From Acinetobacter defluvii (lineage in GTDB: Bacteria; Pseudomonadota; Gammaproteobacteria; Pseudomonadales; Moraxellaceae): 64,000 nt of DNA. Positions 19,793 to 29,235 of the stretch are shown here, one piece after another (within the stretch, counting starts at the first letter, position 1; every line of letters starts with the position of its first letter). A model generated the notes under the pieces. That model had not been told where the DNA came from, did not search any database, and worked only from the letters and a program-made list of their open reading frames with translations. The stretch lies in contig NZ_CP029396.2 of NCBI RefSeq assembly GCF_001704615.3, positions 186,001-250,000 on the forward strand, in the 5' to 3' direction. The position numbers and the translations under genes were made by a program.

Positions 19793-20269
19793 ATGCAATA
19801 TCAATCATTTAGTCTTAGACATCAAAAAATACTCATTGACTTCAATGTGTTTAGCTCTGGCTCGTCTGATATTTTGCTAAAAGGTGTTTTATCTGCCGAA
19901 TTGCTTATTCTAGTTGATAATTTAAATGCATTTTATTCTGCAGAAGACGGTAGATACGTTGTATCAGCTGAAAAAGTTAACCACGTTACAGGTCTAGATT
20001 TTAATAAGAAAACTATCAACCAGATCATGCGTGAAGCTTGTGATTTATCATTTATGATTGATACAGATGCGAAGCAAGCTGCAGCACCTATGATTGACGA
20101 AATTCAAATCTTATCAAGTGGCGATATTACTTTTAAACTCACTAAAAGCTTTGATTTTTTTAGAAATTCTCTTAGTTTTAAAAGCATATATGAGAAGCTA
20201 CCATACAGGTTCACTACTTCTAAACTAGAGTTACCGCAGATCGGTCAACAAATAATGTTAATTGCGTAA
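19793..20269 (+). CDS. Hypothetical protein next to the repeat array
   Basis: 158 residues from the ATG at 19793. An in-frame ATG at 19772 would leave almost no leader because a TATAAT box sits at 19755-19760. The protein is soluble, with mixed helix and strand, and shows no recognised motif. It sits alone between the repeat array and a terminator at 20272. A single gene beside an origin-like array could be a copy-number or partition regulator, but that rests on position only. Confidence 0.5.
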   Translation: MQYQSFSLRHQKILIDFNVFSSGSSDILLKGVLSAELLILVDNLNAFYSAEDGRYVVSAEKVNHVTGLDFNKKTINQIMREACDLSFMIDTDAKQAAAPMIDEIQILSSGDITFKLTKSFDFFRNSLSFKSIYEKLPYRFTTSKLELPQIGQQIMLIA

Positions 20270-20271
20270 TT

Positions 20272-20293
20272 AAGCCTCTGACGAGGCTTTTTT
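20272..20293 (+). terminator. Rho-independent terminator
   Basis: AAGCCTC and GAGGCTT form a 7-bp stem with a 4-base loop, followed by a T-run. It closes the gene ending at 20269. Confidence 0.8.
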
Positions 20294-20436
20294 ATTGTCT
20301 AAAATTTAGTTAGTATATACACAGCTTTAAAGCGAAAAGACTACAACGTTAGTTGGGTTGCAAATATATTTTTATTTTTATTTTTTAATTCAATCTCAGG
20401 CAATGTACGTTGTACGTTGTCTAAAGTGGAGCAGTT

Positions 20437-22227
20437 ATGCAAGATTCTTCACAAGTCTGCATAAGTAAAGGAATTTCAGAAGATGAAATTTTTGGACTAT
20501 CGCAGTCAATCAAAGACTCAATTATTAATGCCGAAACAAAAACCATGGATCTCTTGGGTTACGGCAACAAAATCAGTAATTTCATAGTCGAATGTTATCT
20601 AGATATTCCAGTTGTTGATCAATTCATTTTTTACTTAATGTTGGTGAATGCCAAAAATAAGTATGCACATCAGCTGCAGCGCGTTATCGCTGAAAAACCT
20701 GAATTATCCCAAATTGAAGCATTACAACTAGCGAACAACTTTGTTCTGAATTTTGAATACATCCGTCAAATTCTTTTATTCAAAAATAAAGCTAATTACC
20801 TTAGCAATGGCCGTATCAAATCTTTGGCATGGAATACGCTAAATAGTGTTGGTAAAGTGATGCTACCAATGAGCTCTTTACGCCAAATGGACAGCGAACC
20901 ATTTTCAAGAAATGACGTAGACAGCGTAACTCATAAAAGAATGTTTGCCAGTACGGGCTATTTTGAATTAGATAACAATGCGTTTATTTGCTATCAGCTT
21001 GAAGAAACGTTGATTGCCAATCTATCTGAATTAGATTTTGATAAAAAGGGGCGCTACACAGTTCTCGACACTTTAACGGTTCTTGGATTTAAGGACCGTT
21101 TTGATCTTTATATGTATAACTTGATGAAGATCAATGAGTTTCGTGGCGAAGTGGTTATTCCTTACATTGACTTCAAAGCATTAACCGAGTTTTCAGTAGA
21201 ATTTAAATACAAAGCAAGTGATTTTTACCGTAAACGACTTCTTGTTTCATTAGAAAGACTGAATAACAATCCATCTATTGAATTATTTATTTCTGTTAAG
21301 TATGAACCATGCAATAAGCGTACACCAGATCGTGACAATTTTTGCAATTATCGTTTTCAGATTCAGTTGAAGTCCAACTATCGTAAAGCGCTTAATACAT
21401 TAAATGAAATGTGTGCAAAGGTTCAGGATGAACAGGGCAATGAGCTTAAAATCAGTAATGCGCTCTTCACTTCAGCAATTCGATTGAATAATGGTGAACC
21501 TGAAAAAGTAATAGAACTTGTTAAGGATCGTTTAGCTGCTTATACAACTAAGAATGGACCATCATATTTAGCTAAAAATCTTAATTTGGTTGCGTCTTAT
21601 GTTACGCGAGCTCTAGAAGATCTATATAAAAGTAATCACTTCTTTGAAAGATTCCTAAACGATATGAAGCAAGCAGATAATTTACTTTATCTGAGAAATC
21701 GTGATAAGAAAGTTGAGATCGAAAACAAAAGTGCATCTACTTTCTCAAGCGAATTCATTAATATTCGCGACAAAGTTGATGTTACCACTTGTGAAATTCT
21801 TACAAACGCTGAGTACATTTCAAAGAAAACGGAAGCTACTGTAATTATTGATTATGCTTTCATACGTAATTCTATTTTTATTACACATCCTCATTTGCGC
21901 CACCAGCGAAATGCAGACGAGAAAAAATACATAGATCTCGTGTGTGAAAGCACAAAGCTTTGCCAAATATTCTTTGGTACGGGTAATGAAAATAAAAAAA
22001 CGTTAACTCAAAACTATTTAACAGAACTCCTGTTTGAACATTTTTTTGATGATAATTTCCACTTGAACTCAGATGTATTAAAGAATCTTCTAAAAAAAGA
22101 TAAGGACTATTGGGTACAAGAAAAGCAAAAGACATTTATGCGGTTGTGGAAACTTGCAAATGAGTTCAGTTTAAAAGCTATTAGTCCAGCGAACTACAAC
22201 GGTAAAGAGAGTTCAGACAATGAATAA
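20437..22227 (+). CDS. Putative plasmid replication initiator
   Basis: 596 residues; GGAG lies about eight bases before the ATG. No signal peptide or membrane segment is seen. Residues 170-310 look like the winged-helix fold of Rep_3/RepB-type initiators: a strand and helix around GYFELDNNAFICYQLEE, then YTVLDTLTVLGFKDRFDLYMYNLM, and a beta hairpin ending in CNYRFQIQL. The N- and C-terminal parts are helical. The gene lies downstream of an iteron-like region and a large repeat array, the usual order for an initiator. I recognised no catalytic motif, and sequence similarity to named Rep families is weak by eye, so the function is inferred from fold-like pattern and context. A GTATATAC element at 20313 precedes it. 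Confidence 0.45.
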   Translation: MQDSSQVCISKGISEDEIFGLSQSIKDSIINAETKTMDLLGYGNKISNFIVECYLDIPVVDQFIFYLMLVNAKNKYAHQLQRVIAEKPELSQIEALQLANNFVLNFEYIRQILLFKNKANYLSNGRIKSLAWNTLNSVGKVMLPMSSLRQMDSEPFSRNDVDSVTHKRMFASTGYFELDNNAFICYQLEETLIANLSELDFDKKGRYTVLDTLTVLGFKDRFDLYMYNLMKINEFRGEVVIPYIDFKALTEFSVEFKYKASDFYRKRLLVSLERLNNNPSIELFISVKYEPCNKRTPDRDNFCNYRFQIQLKSNYRKALNTLNEMCAKVQDEQGNELKISNALFTSAIRLNNGEPEKVIELVKDRLAAYTTKNGPSYLAKNLNLVASYVTRALEDLYKSNHFFERFLNDMKQADNLLYLRNRDKKVEIENKSASTFSSEFINIRDKVDVTTCEILTNAEYISKKTEATVIIDYAFIRNSIFITHPHLRHQRNADEKKYIDLVCESTKLCQIFFGTGNENKKTLTQNYLTELLFEHFFDDNFHLNSDVLKNLLKKDKDYWVQEKQKTFMRLWKLANEFSLKAISPANYNGKESSDNE

Positions 22228-22822
22228 TAAACTTTATTTATGTGCAATTTTTACGGCTACTATATTGAGTAGTAGTGCAAATGCCGATTTTAGTGATTGG
22301 TATAAAAAAGCAACTTCAAATGAAGATTCAACTCAGCAAGTGCCAGCTCAACAACAGCAAGCACCTGGTCAAATTCAACAGCAAGCACCAGTTCAGGTTC
22401 AGCAACAGCCGATACAGCAAAGACAATATAATTCTAATCGGAACACCACAGCTACGCGTTACCAAAACAATAATGCAAATGTCACTGGTGATTCTGGCCT
22501 TGAAGCACGAATGAATAACTTGAATTCGACCATTGAGAATCTAAACAAGTCATCAAAAAGTGGTGACAACCTCACGAATAACTATCTAAATATTGTTCAA
22601 TTCATAGTGATAAACGAAGAAACACGTAAATTGGATGGTAAAGACAATACATCACTGATCAATAACATGTTGGCTGGTATTGTGAGTTGTCAGAATAAAT
22701 ACAAAGTCGATGTTATACAAAAAGTGAATAATCAACTCCCAAGAGATGTTGCTAACACCGTACAACGGTATTTAAGCCAGAATGGACGCTCTATTGGTGC
22801 AAACGGCAACTGTTTATACTAA
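22220..22822 (+). CDS. Exported Gln-rich protein
   Basis: 200 residues. The start overlaps the end of the putative initiator by eight bases, so the two are translationally coupled. A signal peptide (residues 1-23, LSSSANADF) is followed by a Gln/Pro/Ala low-complexity linker (about 38-75) and a helical domain with two Cys. A periplasmic location is likely. A terminator follows at 22837. It does not resemble a replication protein; coupling to one is unusual. Confidence 0.6.
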   Translation: MNNKLYLCAIFTATILSSSANADFSDWYKKATSNEDSTQQVPAQQQQAPGQIQQQAPVQVQQQPIQQRQYNSNRNTTATRYQNNNANVTGDSGLEARMNNLNSTIENLNKSSKSGDNLTNNYLNIVQFIVINEETRKLDGKDNTSLINNMLAGIVSCQNKYKVDVIQKVNNQLPRDVANTVQRYLSQNGRSIGANGNCLY

Positions 22823-22836
22823 TTAAACCCCCTTTT

Positions 22837-22865
22837 AAAACCGTCCTTAAAAGGCGGTTTTTTTT
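22837..22865 (+). terminator. Rho-independent terminator
   Basis: AAAACCG and CGGTTTT arms with CCTTAAAAGG between them, then a T-run, directly after the stop at 22822. Confidence 0.8.
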
Positions 22866-22947
22866 ATTCTTAAAACATACCTATTTATTTTAAAACCACA
22901 TTCTATATACTACTAACAGTTTAATGAATATTAATGTGGGTTTTATC

Positions 22948-23793
22948 ATGATCAGTTCTAAAACAATATATGAACTATATCGATTGCTGAATCAATCCGA
23001 AGTACAAGAATTAAAATCATCTATAACTGAGACTTTTGGTGCAGATGTGGAAAGTGAAGTTGATAAAAGCCCGGTCTTACAGCAAAAGATCAATTATTTT
23101 ATTTATCAATATATACATCTCAAGCATCCAGAAAGAACAGACAAGATCTTATTCGATGCAAATGAGTCGGCTCACGAGGTTGTAAAAACAGAACACCTTA
23201 AAAGTGAGCCAGTACCCTTATTAAAAGATTTTGTATCAAACAGCAGCAATAAAAGTTTAGCACCTGAAGAACAAAAAGATGTAATTGCAGTCACTTTACC
23301 AGCCGAATTATCTGACATTCCTGTTGAACCAACAAATCAAAACCATACAGGAAATAATGAAGTAAAACATGACTATAACATTATCCTTGATGGTCGAACT
23401 AAGCTAAATATATTGCTCGAAAGATATTTAAGTGGTGTTGATGATGTGGCTCGTGAAATCATTGTGAAGTGCTTTCTTGTTATCTCTATATTTGTAGCAC
23501 TGATCTCTCTTGTTATGGTTCTTCTGAATACGACCAATATTAACCAGATCCAAGAAATGTATGATATTGGCCATAAAACATTCCTATTCCAATATGCTGA
23601 AGTCTGCAATGTAAATGTTGAAGTTGCAAAAGCGAATCCATGTGTTATCTCAGAAATCAATAAACGTATTTCTGAACTATCAAATAGCAGATTTTGGAAC
23701 ACGTTCGGGGTGGTGCTTTTCTCACTTTTATCGTGCTTTTTCTTCTACCATATCTCTACTTACCGTGATTCTAAAGATAAGCACAACGGCTAG
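22948..23793 (+). CDS. Membrane protein with two transmembrane segments
   Basis: 281 residues from the ATG at 22948. An in-frame ATG at 22924 falls where transcription would begin if the TATACT at about 22910 is the -10 box. The N-terminal 170 residues are cytoplasmic and charged. Two hydrophobic segments follow (CFLVISIFVALISLVMVLL about 180-200; TFGVVLFSLLSCFFFYHI about 255-272) with a short loop containing two Cys. No family was recognised. A terminator follows at 23819. Confidence 0.5.
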   Translation: MISSKTIYELYRLLNQSEVQELKSSITETFGADVESEVDKSPVLQQKINYFIYQYIHLKHPERTDKILFDANESAHEVVKTEHLKSEPVPLLKDFVSNSSNKSLAPEEQKDVIAVTLPAELSDIPVEPTNQNHTGNNEVKHDYNIILDGRTKLNILLERYLSGVDDVAREIIVKCFLVISIFVALISLVMVLLNTTNINQIQEMYDIGHKTFLFQYAEVCNVNVEVAKANPCVISEINKRISELSNSRFWNTFGVVLFSLLSCFFFYHISTYRDSKDKHNG

Positions 23794-23818
23794 TCTTAAA
23801 AGGAGGGTAGGGTGTTTT

Positions 23819-23846
23819 AAAATGGTCTTAAAAGGCCATTTTTTTA
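23819..23846 (+). terminator. Rho-independent terminator
   Basis: AAAATGGTC pairs with GGCCATTTT around a TTAAAA loop, followed by Ts. Confidence 0.7.
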
Positions 23847-23868
23847 TTTTAATAACAAAGTTTTATAG

Positions 23869-23896
23869 TTGATAAAAGGTATTCTAAAAGTATAAT
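23869..23896 (+). promoter_or_regulatory. Sigma70-type promoter
   Basis: TTGATA (23869-23874), a 16-base spacer and TATAAT (23891-23896), one mismatch in the -35 and none in the -10. It lies 29 bases before the GTG start at 23925. Confidence 0.65.
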
Positions 23897-23924
23897 AGAT
23901 ACACTCTTAAAACTGGAATGCGTT

Positions 23925-24296
23925 GTGCTTTTTAAAATTCCAAAAACGGGTGAGATTGATTCAAGTGAACAATCGATGACAGGCCTGGTACTCAAATCGG
24001 CATACAACTTAGTTGCCATTTTCAATATTTGCTACATCTTTGTAGTTGTATTCTTTGTGTTTGAAATGTTTTTAAATACAACGATATACAAGATTAAATA
24101 TCTACCAGAAACCCTCAATACTCCATCATATATATTGCAAATCATCATATTCATTTTATGTTTTTCTTCACTTCTGTATGCGATAAACAAAATGTTTGAT
24201 GAAAAGTATATCCCTACACGCAAAGAAATCTATCTATTCCTTATCTCTTTTACTATCAATAGTTTATCAATGTTTAATTTTTTAGCTACCAAATAA
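23925..24296 (+). CDS. Small integral membrane protein
   Basis: 123 residues starting with GTG at 23925; no in-frame ATG is better placed, GGA lies ten bases upstream and a good promoter is 29 bases away. Three hydrophobic segments are visible (AIFNICYIFVVVFFVFEMFL; YILQIIIFILCFSSLLYAI; IYLFLISFTINSLSMF). The gene is monocistronic. Its function is unknown. Confidence 0.5.
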   Translation: MLFKIPKTGEIDSSEQSMTGLVLKSAYNLVAIFNICYIFVVVFFVFEMFLNTTIYKIKYLPETLNTPSYILQIIIFILCFSSLLYAINKMFDEKYIPTRKEIYLFLISFTINSLSMFNFLATK

Positions 24297-24478
24297 CACT
24301 GTAATACCAAGTTCCCACCGTAGCCTAAGCAAAAGTTACCTGTTTTTTTGGGTTTTAAAAGCAGTGAACAAGGGCAGAATTAAAACACAAAAAAATAAAA
24401 TTAATAGTTTTAAAAAATATTTTTTAAAACTAAATCAGTGATAATATGTAACCAACGTTAAGTTTAAGAAAGTATATT

Positions 24479-25609
24479 ATGTCTGATATTCGCAGCATCT
24501 ATTTTTACGGTAATAATAAAAGCATCAAATTGGGTAAAAACCCAATCTTAAATACTGTCTTTGAAATTTTTCCAGCCACTAAAACCCCTTTAAAGCGGAT
24601 TCTTAATCATAACCACCAGTGGGTTAGTAATTGCGCTTTTTACGTGCCTAACGATGTGAAAAGTGAATGGGTTAAAACGGTAACACTTTCAATTTTGACA
24701 ATCTCAATTATGGCTTCCTTCCGTAATGCAATTGCACAGCAAAAAGGGTTGTCACCAAACGATGAAGCACTTGATGAAGAGGTAGAGAACCTTGTGCCAG
24801 ATTCGTTATTCAATTCTGCTATTGAATTATCGGATCTTAAAAAAAGTTTATTAGAAGTTCTGCCAAATTTAATGAGCGAATACCTTGCACAAAACTTTGG
24901 TGAATACGAAAGCATTATTACAAACGGTGTAGCTAAGCTTTTTATTGATAACCATGAATTTTTGGATAAGCAACTTGATTCTGATGCTGGAACAGATAAT
25001 CAGATTTCAATGTTAAATTTTACTGACAATGCAGATGAATTATTTCACACAACAAACTATATTTTAGTCCGTATTGCTGATTCAAATGAAAACTTGAAAA
25101 TCAACTTTACTAACAGCAAACCACATGCAGAACACTTAGGCCGAATTCTGCATACATTGTTGGGGGATGAAAGTTTTGAGATCTCAAAAGGTTCAATTGA
25201 GATACCTAATGACGAAGATGGCCAAGAAATTTTCATCTTTGAAAAAGAAACGAACTTTATTGATTTTTACAATTCATTATTGCTGGAAGTTAGTTTTTTT
25301 CTAGATCATGCAACAGTCTTAGAGCATATAGAAAAGTATGCACCAATTAACCAAACACTAAGCAGTTTGAGTGAGAATTTAGAAAAGAATATTAACTTTG
25401 TCATTTCTTCATTCAAAGAAACTCGCGATCTATCTGCATATTTAGAAAGCCGTGCTCAAATCATAGGGTTAATTCATGAAGCTGCACAAATCGCCAGCAT
25501 TGAAATACAGCCAGTTGCTCAGGCTAAGGACCTTAAATCGTTAATTGAATCGCATCACCTGGTTACTTTTAATGATAAAGACACCTTTAAACAATTTAAT
25601 TTATTTTGA
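24479..25609 (+). CDS. Hypothetical soluble protein
   Basis: 376 residues, acidic, largely helical, with no signal peptide or membrane segment. The N-terminal 60 residues contain short strands (SIYFYGNNKSIKLG); the rest reads as a helical bundle. It is followed seven bases later by the gene at 25617, with GAGGTG as the shared ribosome-binding site. No motif was recognised. Confidence 0.5.
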   Translation: MSDIRSIYFYGNNKSIKLGKNPILNTVFEIFPATKTPLKRILNHNHQWVSNCAFYVPNDVKSEWVKTVTLSILTISIMASFRNAIAQQKGLSPNDEALDEEVENLVPDSLFNSAIELSDLKKSLLEVLPNLMSEYLAQNFGEYESIITNGVAKLFIDNHEFLDKQLDSDAGTDNQISMLNFTDNADELFHTTNYILVRIADSNENLKINFTNSKPHAEHLGRILHTLLGDESFEISKGSIEIPNDEDGQEIFIFEKETNFIDFYNSLLLEVSFFLDHATVLEHIEKYAPINQTLSSLSENLEKNINFVISSFKETRDLSAYLESRAQIIGLIHEAAQIASIEIQPVAQAKDLKSLIESHHLVTFNDKDTFKQFNLF

Positions 25610-25616
25610 GGTGAAT

Positions 25617-26129
25617 ATGAAATTTGTTATTAAAAATGGCATTGGTACACGTAAAGTCGAAGTGGATCTCGCATTAGATATACCATTGGTGCTACAAAAA
25701 TCCATTTCTGTAATTGAGTATGAAGATTTCTTTAAATATTTTAGTGAGCAACATTTTCACATTTGCAAATTTAGAACGTTGAACTTTAAAGATAATAGCG
25801 TAGAGGGAAGTAGTAAGGAATTAAATCGCTTTATCTGGCTTGCTATGGCACATCAAGCTTATATGGAGCGTAAAGCTTTACTACCAAGTAAATATATTGC
25901 GGATCTAGAAGCTTCAATTTCAAGCATGTTTAATTTAGAGAGCGAATCGCGAGAATGGTACCGAGCTATTCACAAAGCCATAGATGCTTACCTTAAATCA
26001 CAATTTCCTGAAGCAATAGAGTTTTTACCTTCCAACATTGCACCACTGGATGAAGTGACTAAAATTCTTATGCAAGAAGTACAGCCAGTGATACCAGTTG
26101 CAGACGAGCCAGCGAAGCTTTATAGCTGA
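25617..26129 (+). CDS. Hypothetical protein, second gene of a pair
   Basis: 170 residues. The ATG at 25617 follows GAGGTG at the end of the previous gene; the frame stays open upstream inside that gene but without a ribosome-binding site. The protein is soluble, with strands at the N-terminus and helices after. A bidirectional terminator follows at 26151. Function unknown. Confidence 0.5.
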   Translation: MKFVIKNGIGTRKVEVDLALDIPLVLQKSISVIEYEDFFKYFSEQHFHICKFRTLNFKDNSVEGSSKELNRFIWLAMAHQAYMERKALLPSKYIADLEASISSMFNLESESREWYRAIHKAIDAYLKSQFPEAIEFLPSNIAPLDEVTKILMQEVQPVIPVADEPAKLYS

Positions 26130-26150
26130 TTCTAGAAATAATTAAGACAT

Positions 26151-26184
26151 AAAAAAACCATCTAAAAATTAGATGGTTTTTTTT
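26151..26184. terminator. Bidirectional terminator between convergent genes
   Basis: A run of As, then ACCATCTAA and TTAGATGGT arms, then a run of Ts. It separates the plus-strand gene ending at 26129 from the minus-strand gene ending at 26195. Confidence 0.85.
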
Positions 26185-26194
26185 GTTTGTGTTT

Positions 26195-26848
26195 TTATAA
26201 TTTTGCGAATACTTCAGGATTGTCATTCATAAACTGTTCAATGAAATCATTGTCTAATTCGACATGTTTTGGAAGCTTCTCATGTTCACGAACAATGGAT
26301 TTTATAGATTCAATATTTTGCTGATTGAAAACAGGTGTTGTACGGCTCTTATAGCCAGTATCAGCCATCGCATAGCGATCATCAAACATACCTGAAGAGG
26401 TATTAGAATCGACTTCTGAGTCGCTTATAGATAGTGTTAAGTTGCGGTCTTCAGCTAACTTTAAAATGAATTCGTCAGAGATAAAGTTACGTAGCTCATG
26501 CAGCATAGATTCAACTTTATTGTGTTTAAAAAGCACCTTTGCAATTGAACGACAAGATAAGAAACCTTTTGTGATGTTTAGATCTAGTAATTTTTGAGGA
26601 ATGATTGGATCGCTTTTCTTGTTGCTATTCGCGATCTGTTCAACTTCTTCATCAGTCATAGAAGCTATAATGTTTTTAAAGAAATTGCCATATTGAAACT
26701 TTTCAATTTTCTCCAGCATTGTCACTTGTTCTGTATCTAATAAGCAAAAAGAAATAGGTTTAAGCTTGCGTTGGTCGGTTTTGCTTAAACTGCCATTTTG
26801 GTTTAAGCGGTTCTCTTTGGTTTTAGCGTTAGTTTTAGAGTTAGTCAT
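26195..26848 (-). CDS. Hypothetical basic protein
   Basis: 217 residues from the ATG at 26848, chosen because AAAGG lies nine bases upstream; a GTG at 26857 is too close to that site. The N-terminus is very basic and Asn/Lys-rich, consistent with nucleic-acid binding, while the C-terminus is acidic. It is the only minus-strand gene between 19 and 32 kb and is transcribed divergently from the gene at 27013 across a promoter-rich gap. A regulatory role is possible but not shown. Confidence 0.45.
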   Translation of the reverse strand: MTNSKTNAKTKENRLNQNGSLSKTDQRKLKPISFCLLDTEQVTMLEKIEKFQYGNFFKNIIASMTDEEVEQIANSNKKSDPIIPQKLLDLNITKGFLSCRSIAKVLFKHNKVESMLHELRNFISDEFILKLAEDRNLTLSISDSEVDSNTSSGMFDDRYAMADTGYKSRTTPVFNQQNIESIKSIVREHEKLPKHVELDNDFIEQFMNDNPEVFAKL

Positions 26849-27012
26849 TTTAAACACCTTTCAATATGTTTTAAACTTTGGTTAATACCAATAATCATAT
26901 TATAAGTGGTTTTAGCTAAAATACAAAAAATGAACATTTTGTTTTTTTAAAAAAATCTTTTAAATGTTTTTCGTATATACTATAAGAATATCTATCTTAA
27001 AAGGTATAACTC

Positions 27013-27435
27013 GTGATTAAAACTGATACAGGCGATACGGTTGGAGGGGGTTTAACGAATCCTCAGGATGAAGTTCTAGCATTGTTAGAAGAGTGCTTAA
27101 ACTCTGAACAATATACAGCTCGTATTACTTATATTTGTGAAGATGGCGGTCAATTAGTAGGTAAAAAGGCAGCTTTAAAGATTTTAAAGGAACAAGAGGA
27201 CAATGGTTTAATGCTGGTTCCAATACCAGTCTTAGGAAAACAACTAAGAGTCTGGAGTGGTTTAAGTAAAACCAAAATGTCTAGTCACACAGGATTGTAC
27301 AACAATATACAGTGGTCAAACTTTGAAAGTGGCGAAAAGTTAATAACAAAGCAAGCGTGGACATTACTTCAACTTAGACTTGGGGTTCATCCAAAATACA
27401 AATTGGTTTTAAAAAATGAATTAGATGTCGAGTGA
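27013..27435 (+). CDS. Hypothetical protein
   Basis: 140 residues with a GTG start at 27013, preceded by AAAGG at the right distance and by a TATACT -10 box at 26976. The protein is small and soluble, and no family was recognised. It heads an operon of at least five genes that runs to 30171 with overlaps or very short gaps. Confidence 0.5.
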   Translation: MIKTDTGDTVGGGLTNPQDEVLALLEECLNSEQYTARITYICEDGGQLVGKKAALKILKEQEDNGLMLVPIPVLGKQLRVWSGLSKTKMSSHTGLYNNIQWSNFESGEKLITKQAWTLLQLRLGVHPKYKLVLKNELDVE

Positions 27436-27440
27436 ATTAT

Positions 27441-27950
27441 ATGTTAGTGAAATTAGCCCTTAGTGGTCATGCTTCTCCAGAAGCTTTAAGTAAATTTGAA
27501 CGTATCAAAGCGTATGTGCCAGATAGCGCACCTGTTTTGGTCACATACTTTAATAAACAAGTTTTATTAAGTGATCTACTGGTTAATTTTTCTAATTTTT
27601 TACCATCGCTCGAAATCACAAAAGATAAAGACATGCTGGTTACGATTAGAGGAAATGAAACACCTTTAGTCGAATTTATTGTCAATTTAAAACTATACAG
27701 CATGAAATTAGGCAAACTTTTCTTTGAATTTGAGAATCAATTTAAAGAAAAAGAGCAAGACTTTAAGGGCTTTATTAAACGTCACAAACTTAAAGGTTTT
27801 GATCATGCCAATTTTGTTAATTACGTGAAACTAGGTGCATATGATAGTGCTTTAGACATTATCAAACACCAGTACGAAAGCGTTAAAAAAACATTCTTTG
27901 TACTGTTTAAAGATCGTTTCACCCTATTAGAAAGCAAGGGTTTTATTTAA
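27441..27950 (+). CDS. Hypothetical protein
   Basis: 169 residues from the ATG at 27441; a GTG at 27432 overlapping the upstream stop (GTGA) is an equally possible coupled start. The protein is soluble, Lys/Phe-rich and mainly helical in the second half. The next gene starts ten bases after its stop. No motif was recognised. Confidence 0.45.
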   Translation: MLVKLALSGHASPEALSKFERIKAYVPDSAPVLVTYFNKQVLLSDLLVNFSNFLPSLEITKDKDMLVTIRGNETPLVEFIVNLKLYSMKLGKLFFEFENQFKEKEQDFKGFIKRHKLKGFDHANFVNYVKLGAYDSALDIIKHQYESVKKTFFVLFKDRFTLLESKGFI

Positions 27951-27959
27951 GGATATTCT

Positions 27960-28448
27960 ATGGAAATGTTAGATCCATCAAACACAAACCCTGGGCTCTT
28001 TTTAGTCATAATGGCTACGGCAATTGGTACCATACTTTTTGGTTTTTTAATTGTCGCTTTAATTGCACGATATAAGTTCAAGATTAGAGTTACGGTATCT
28101 AGTTTTATAGCTGCAGTTACTTTATCTGTATTTAGCTTTATATGCTTTGGTTCACTTGGTCCGATGGAACCTAAATACAGTACTTCAGTTGTTCAGCTTT
28201 ATGCGTTGGGCTTACTGGCTGGTACTTTAATATTAAATATAGTTCTTCTGAAATTATTCAGCCCTAAAACTATTGAACAGTTAGCTTTGAAAGGTTTTAA
28301 TAAGTCAGAAAATGAACAAAAAGAGCATTACAAAAACATCTTAAAAGAGTTTAAATGTATTACTGATTTGGAAGATAAAAACAAGCTTAATAAGCGCAGT
28401 TTTAACTTGTTAAATGTTTTTAAACATAAAGGAAAACAAAATGTTTGA
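27960..28448 (+). CDS. Membrane protein with three transmembrane segments
   Basis: 162 residues; AAGGA lies seven bases before the ATG. Hydrophobic segments are near residues 12-36, 46-64 and 76-98, followed by a charged cytoplasmic tail. Its end overlaps the start of the M48 lipoprotein gene by eight bases, so the two may work together at the envelope. Confidence 0.55.
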   Translation: MEMLDPSNTNPGLFLVIMATAIGTILFGFLIVALIARYKFKIRVTVSSFIAAVTLSVFSFICFGSLGPMEPKYSTSVVQLYALGLLAGTLILNIVLLKLFSPKTIEQLALKGFNKSENEQKEHYKNILKEFKCITDLEDKNKLNKRSFNLLNVFKHKGKQNV

Positions 28449-29220
28449 TTTTAAGATGAAATCTTTGTGTGTTTTGGCTGTTGCCGGATCTCTTTTAACT
28501 GGTTGCGTATCTAGTACTATTGATGGAATGGGTTCTAAACGCAAACAAATCATGTTGTATTCTGAAAAAGAATATCTTCAGCAAAGTACTCAGTCTTACA
28601 ACAACATCATCACGACTGCTAAACAGCGTGGATTGATTGTGAATAACGCTCAAGTAAATAGAGTAGCAAAACGTCTTATCGCACAAGTTCCACATTATCG
28701 AGCTGACGCAGCAAATTGGAATTGGGAAGTTAATACAATCCGAGATAATGAAATCAACGCGTTTTGTCTATCTGGAGGCAAGATCGGTGTGTTGACTGGT
28801 TCTATCACAAAAATTAATGCAACTGATGATGAATTGGCTGCACTGATCGGCCACGAAATTGCACATGCTTTACGTGATCATGGGCGTGAAAAGGTAAGTA
28901 AAAAGCTTTTAACTGGTTTAGGTGTGCTTGCAGCTAGTTCGGCTGGTCTTGGTGACATGGTTGTATCTGGCACAAGTTTACTAGGCGATTATGGGGTTAA
29001 CTTACCTGGTTCGCGCAAACTTGAAAGTGAAGCGGATCTTCTAGGTGTTGATATTATGGTTCGTGCTGGTTACAACCCACAGGGCGCAGTCAGCTTTTGG
29101 AATAAAGTAGTAGCCCAAGAAAAACAGGGCACTAAAATTGATTTCTTATCAACGCATCCTACTTCAGAAAAAAGAATTGTAGCGATCCAAGAATACATCA
29201 ACCAAAATTACAGGAAATAA
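28441..29220 (+). CDS. M48-family zinc metallopeptidase lipoprotein (LoiP/YggG-like)
   Basis: 259 residues from the ATG at 28441, which follows AAAGGA. The signal peptide ends in a lipobox LTGC with the lipid-bearing Cys at residue 22. The zinc site HEIAH is at residues 138-142, and the third ligand is the Glu in LESEADLLGVD about 60 residues later, the M48 arrangement. The size matches LoiP/YggG. Proteins of this family degrade or process envelope proteins at the outer membrane. In the operon it follows a three-helix membrane protein. On a plasmid it could trim the cell wall or quality-control the transfer apparatus. Confidence 0.85.
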   Translation: MFDFKMKSLCVLAVAGSLLTGCVSSTIDGMGSKRKQIMLYSEKEYLQQSTQSYNNIITTAKQRGLIVNNAQVNRVAKRLIAQVPHYRADAANWNWEVNTIRDNEINAFCLSGGKIGVLTGSITKINATDDELAALIGHEIAHALRDHGREKVSKKLLTGLGVLAASSAGLGDMVVSGTSLLGDYGVNLPGSRKLESEADLLGVDIMVRAGYNPQGAVSFWNKVVAQEKQGTKIDFLSTHPTSEKRIVAIQEYINQNYRK

Positions 29221-29235
29221 TATAAGGAGCTGGTT

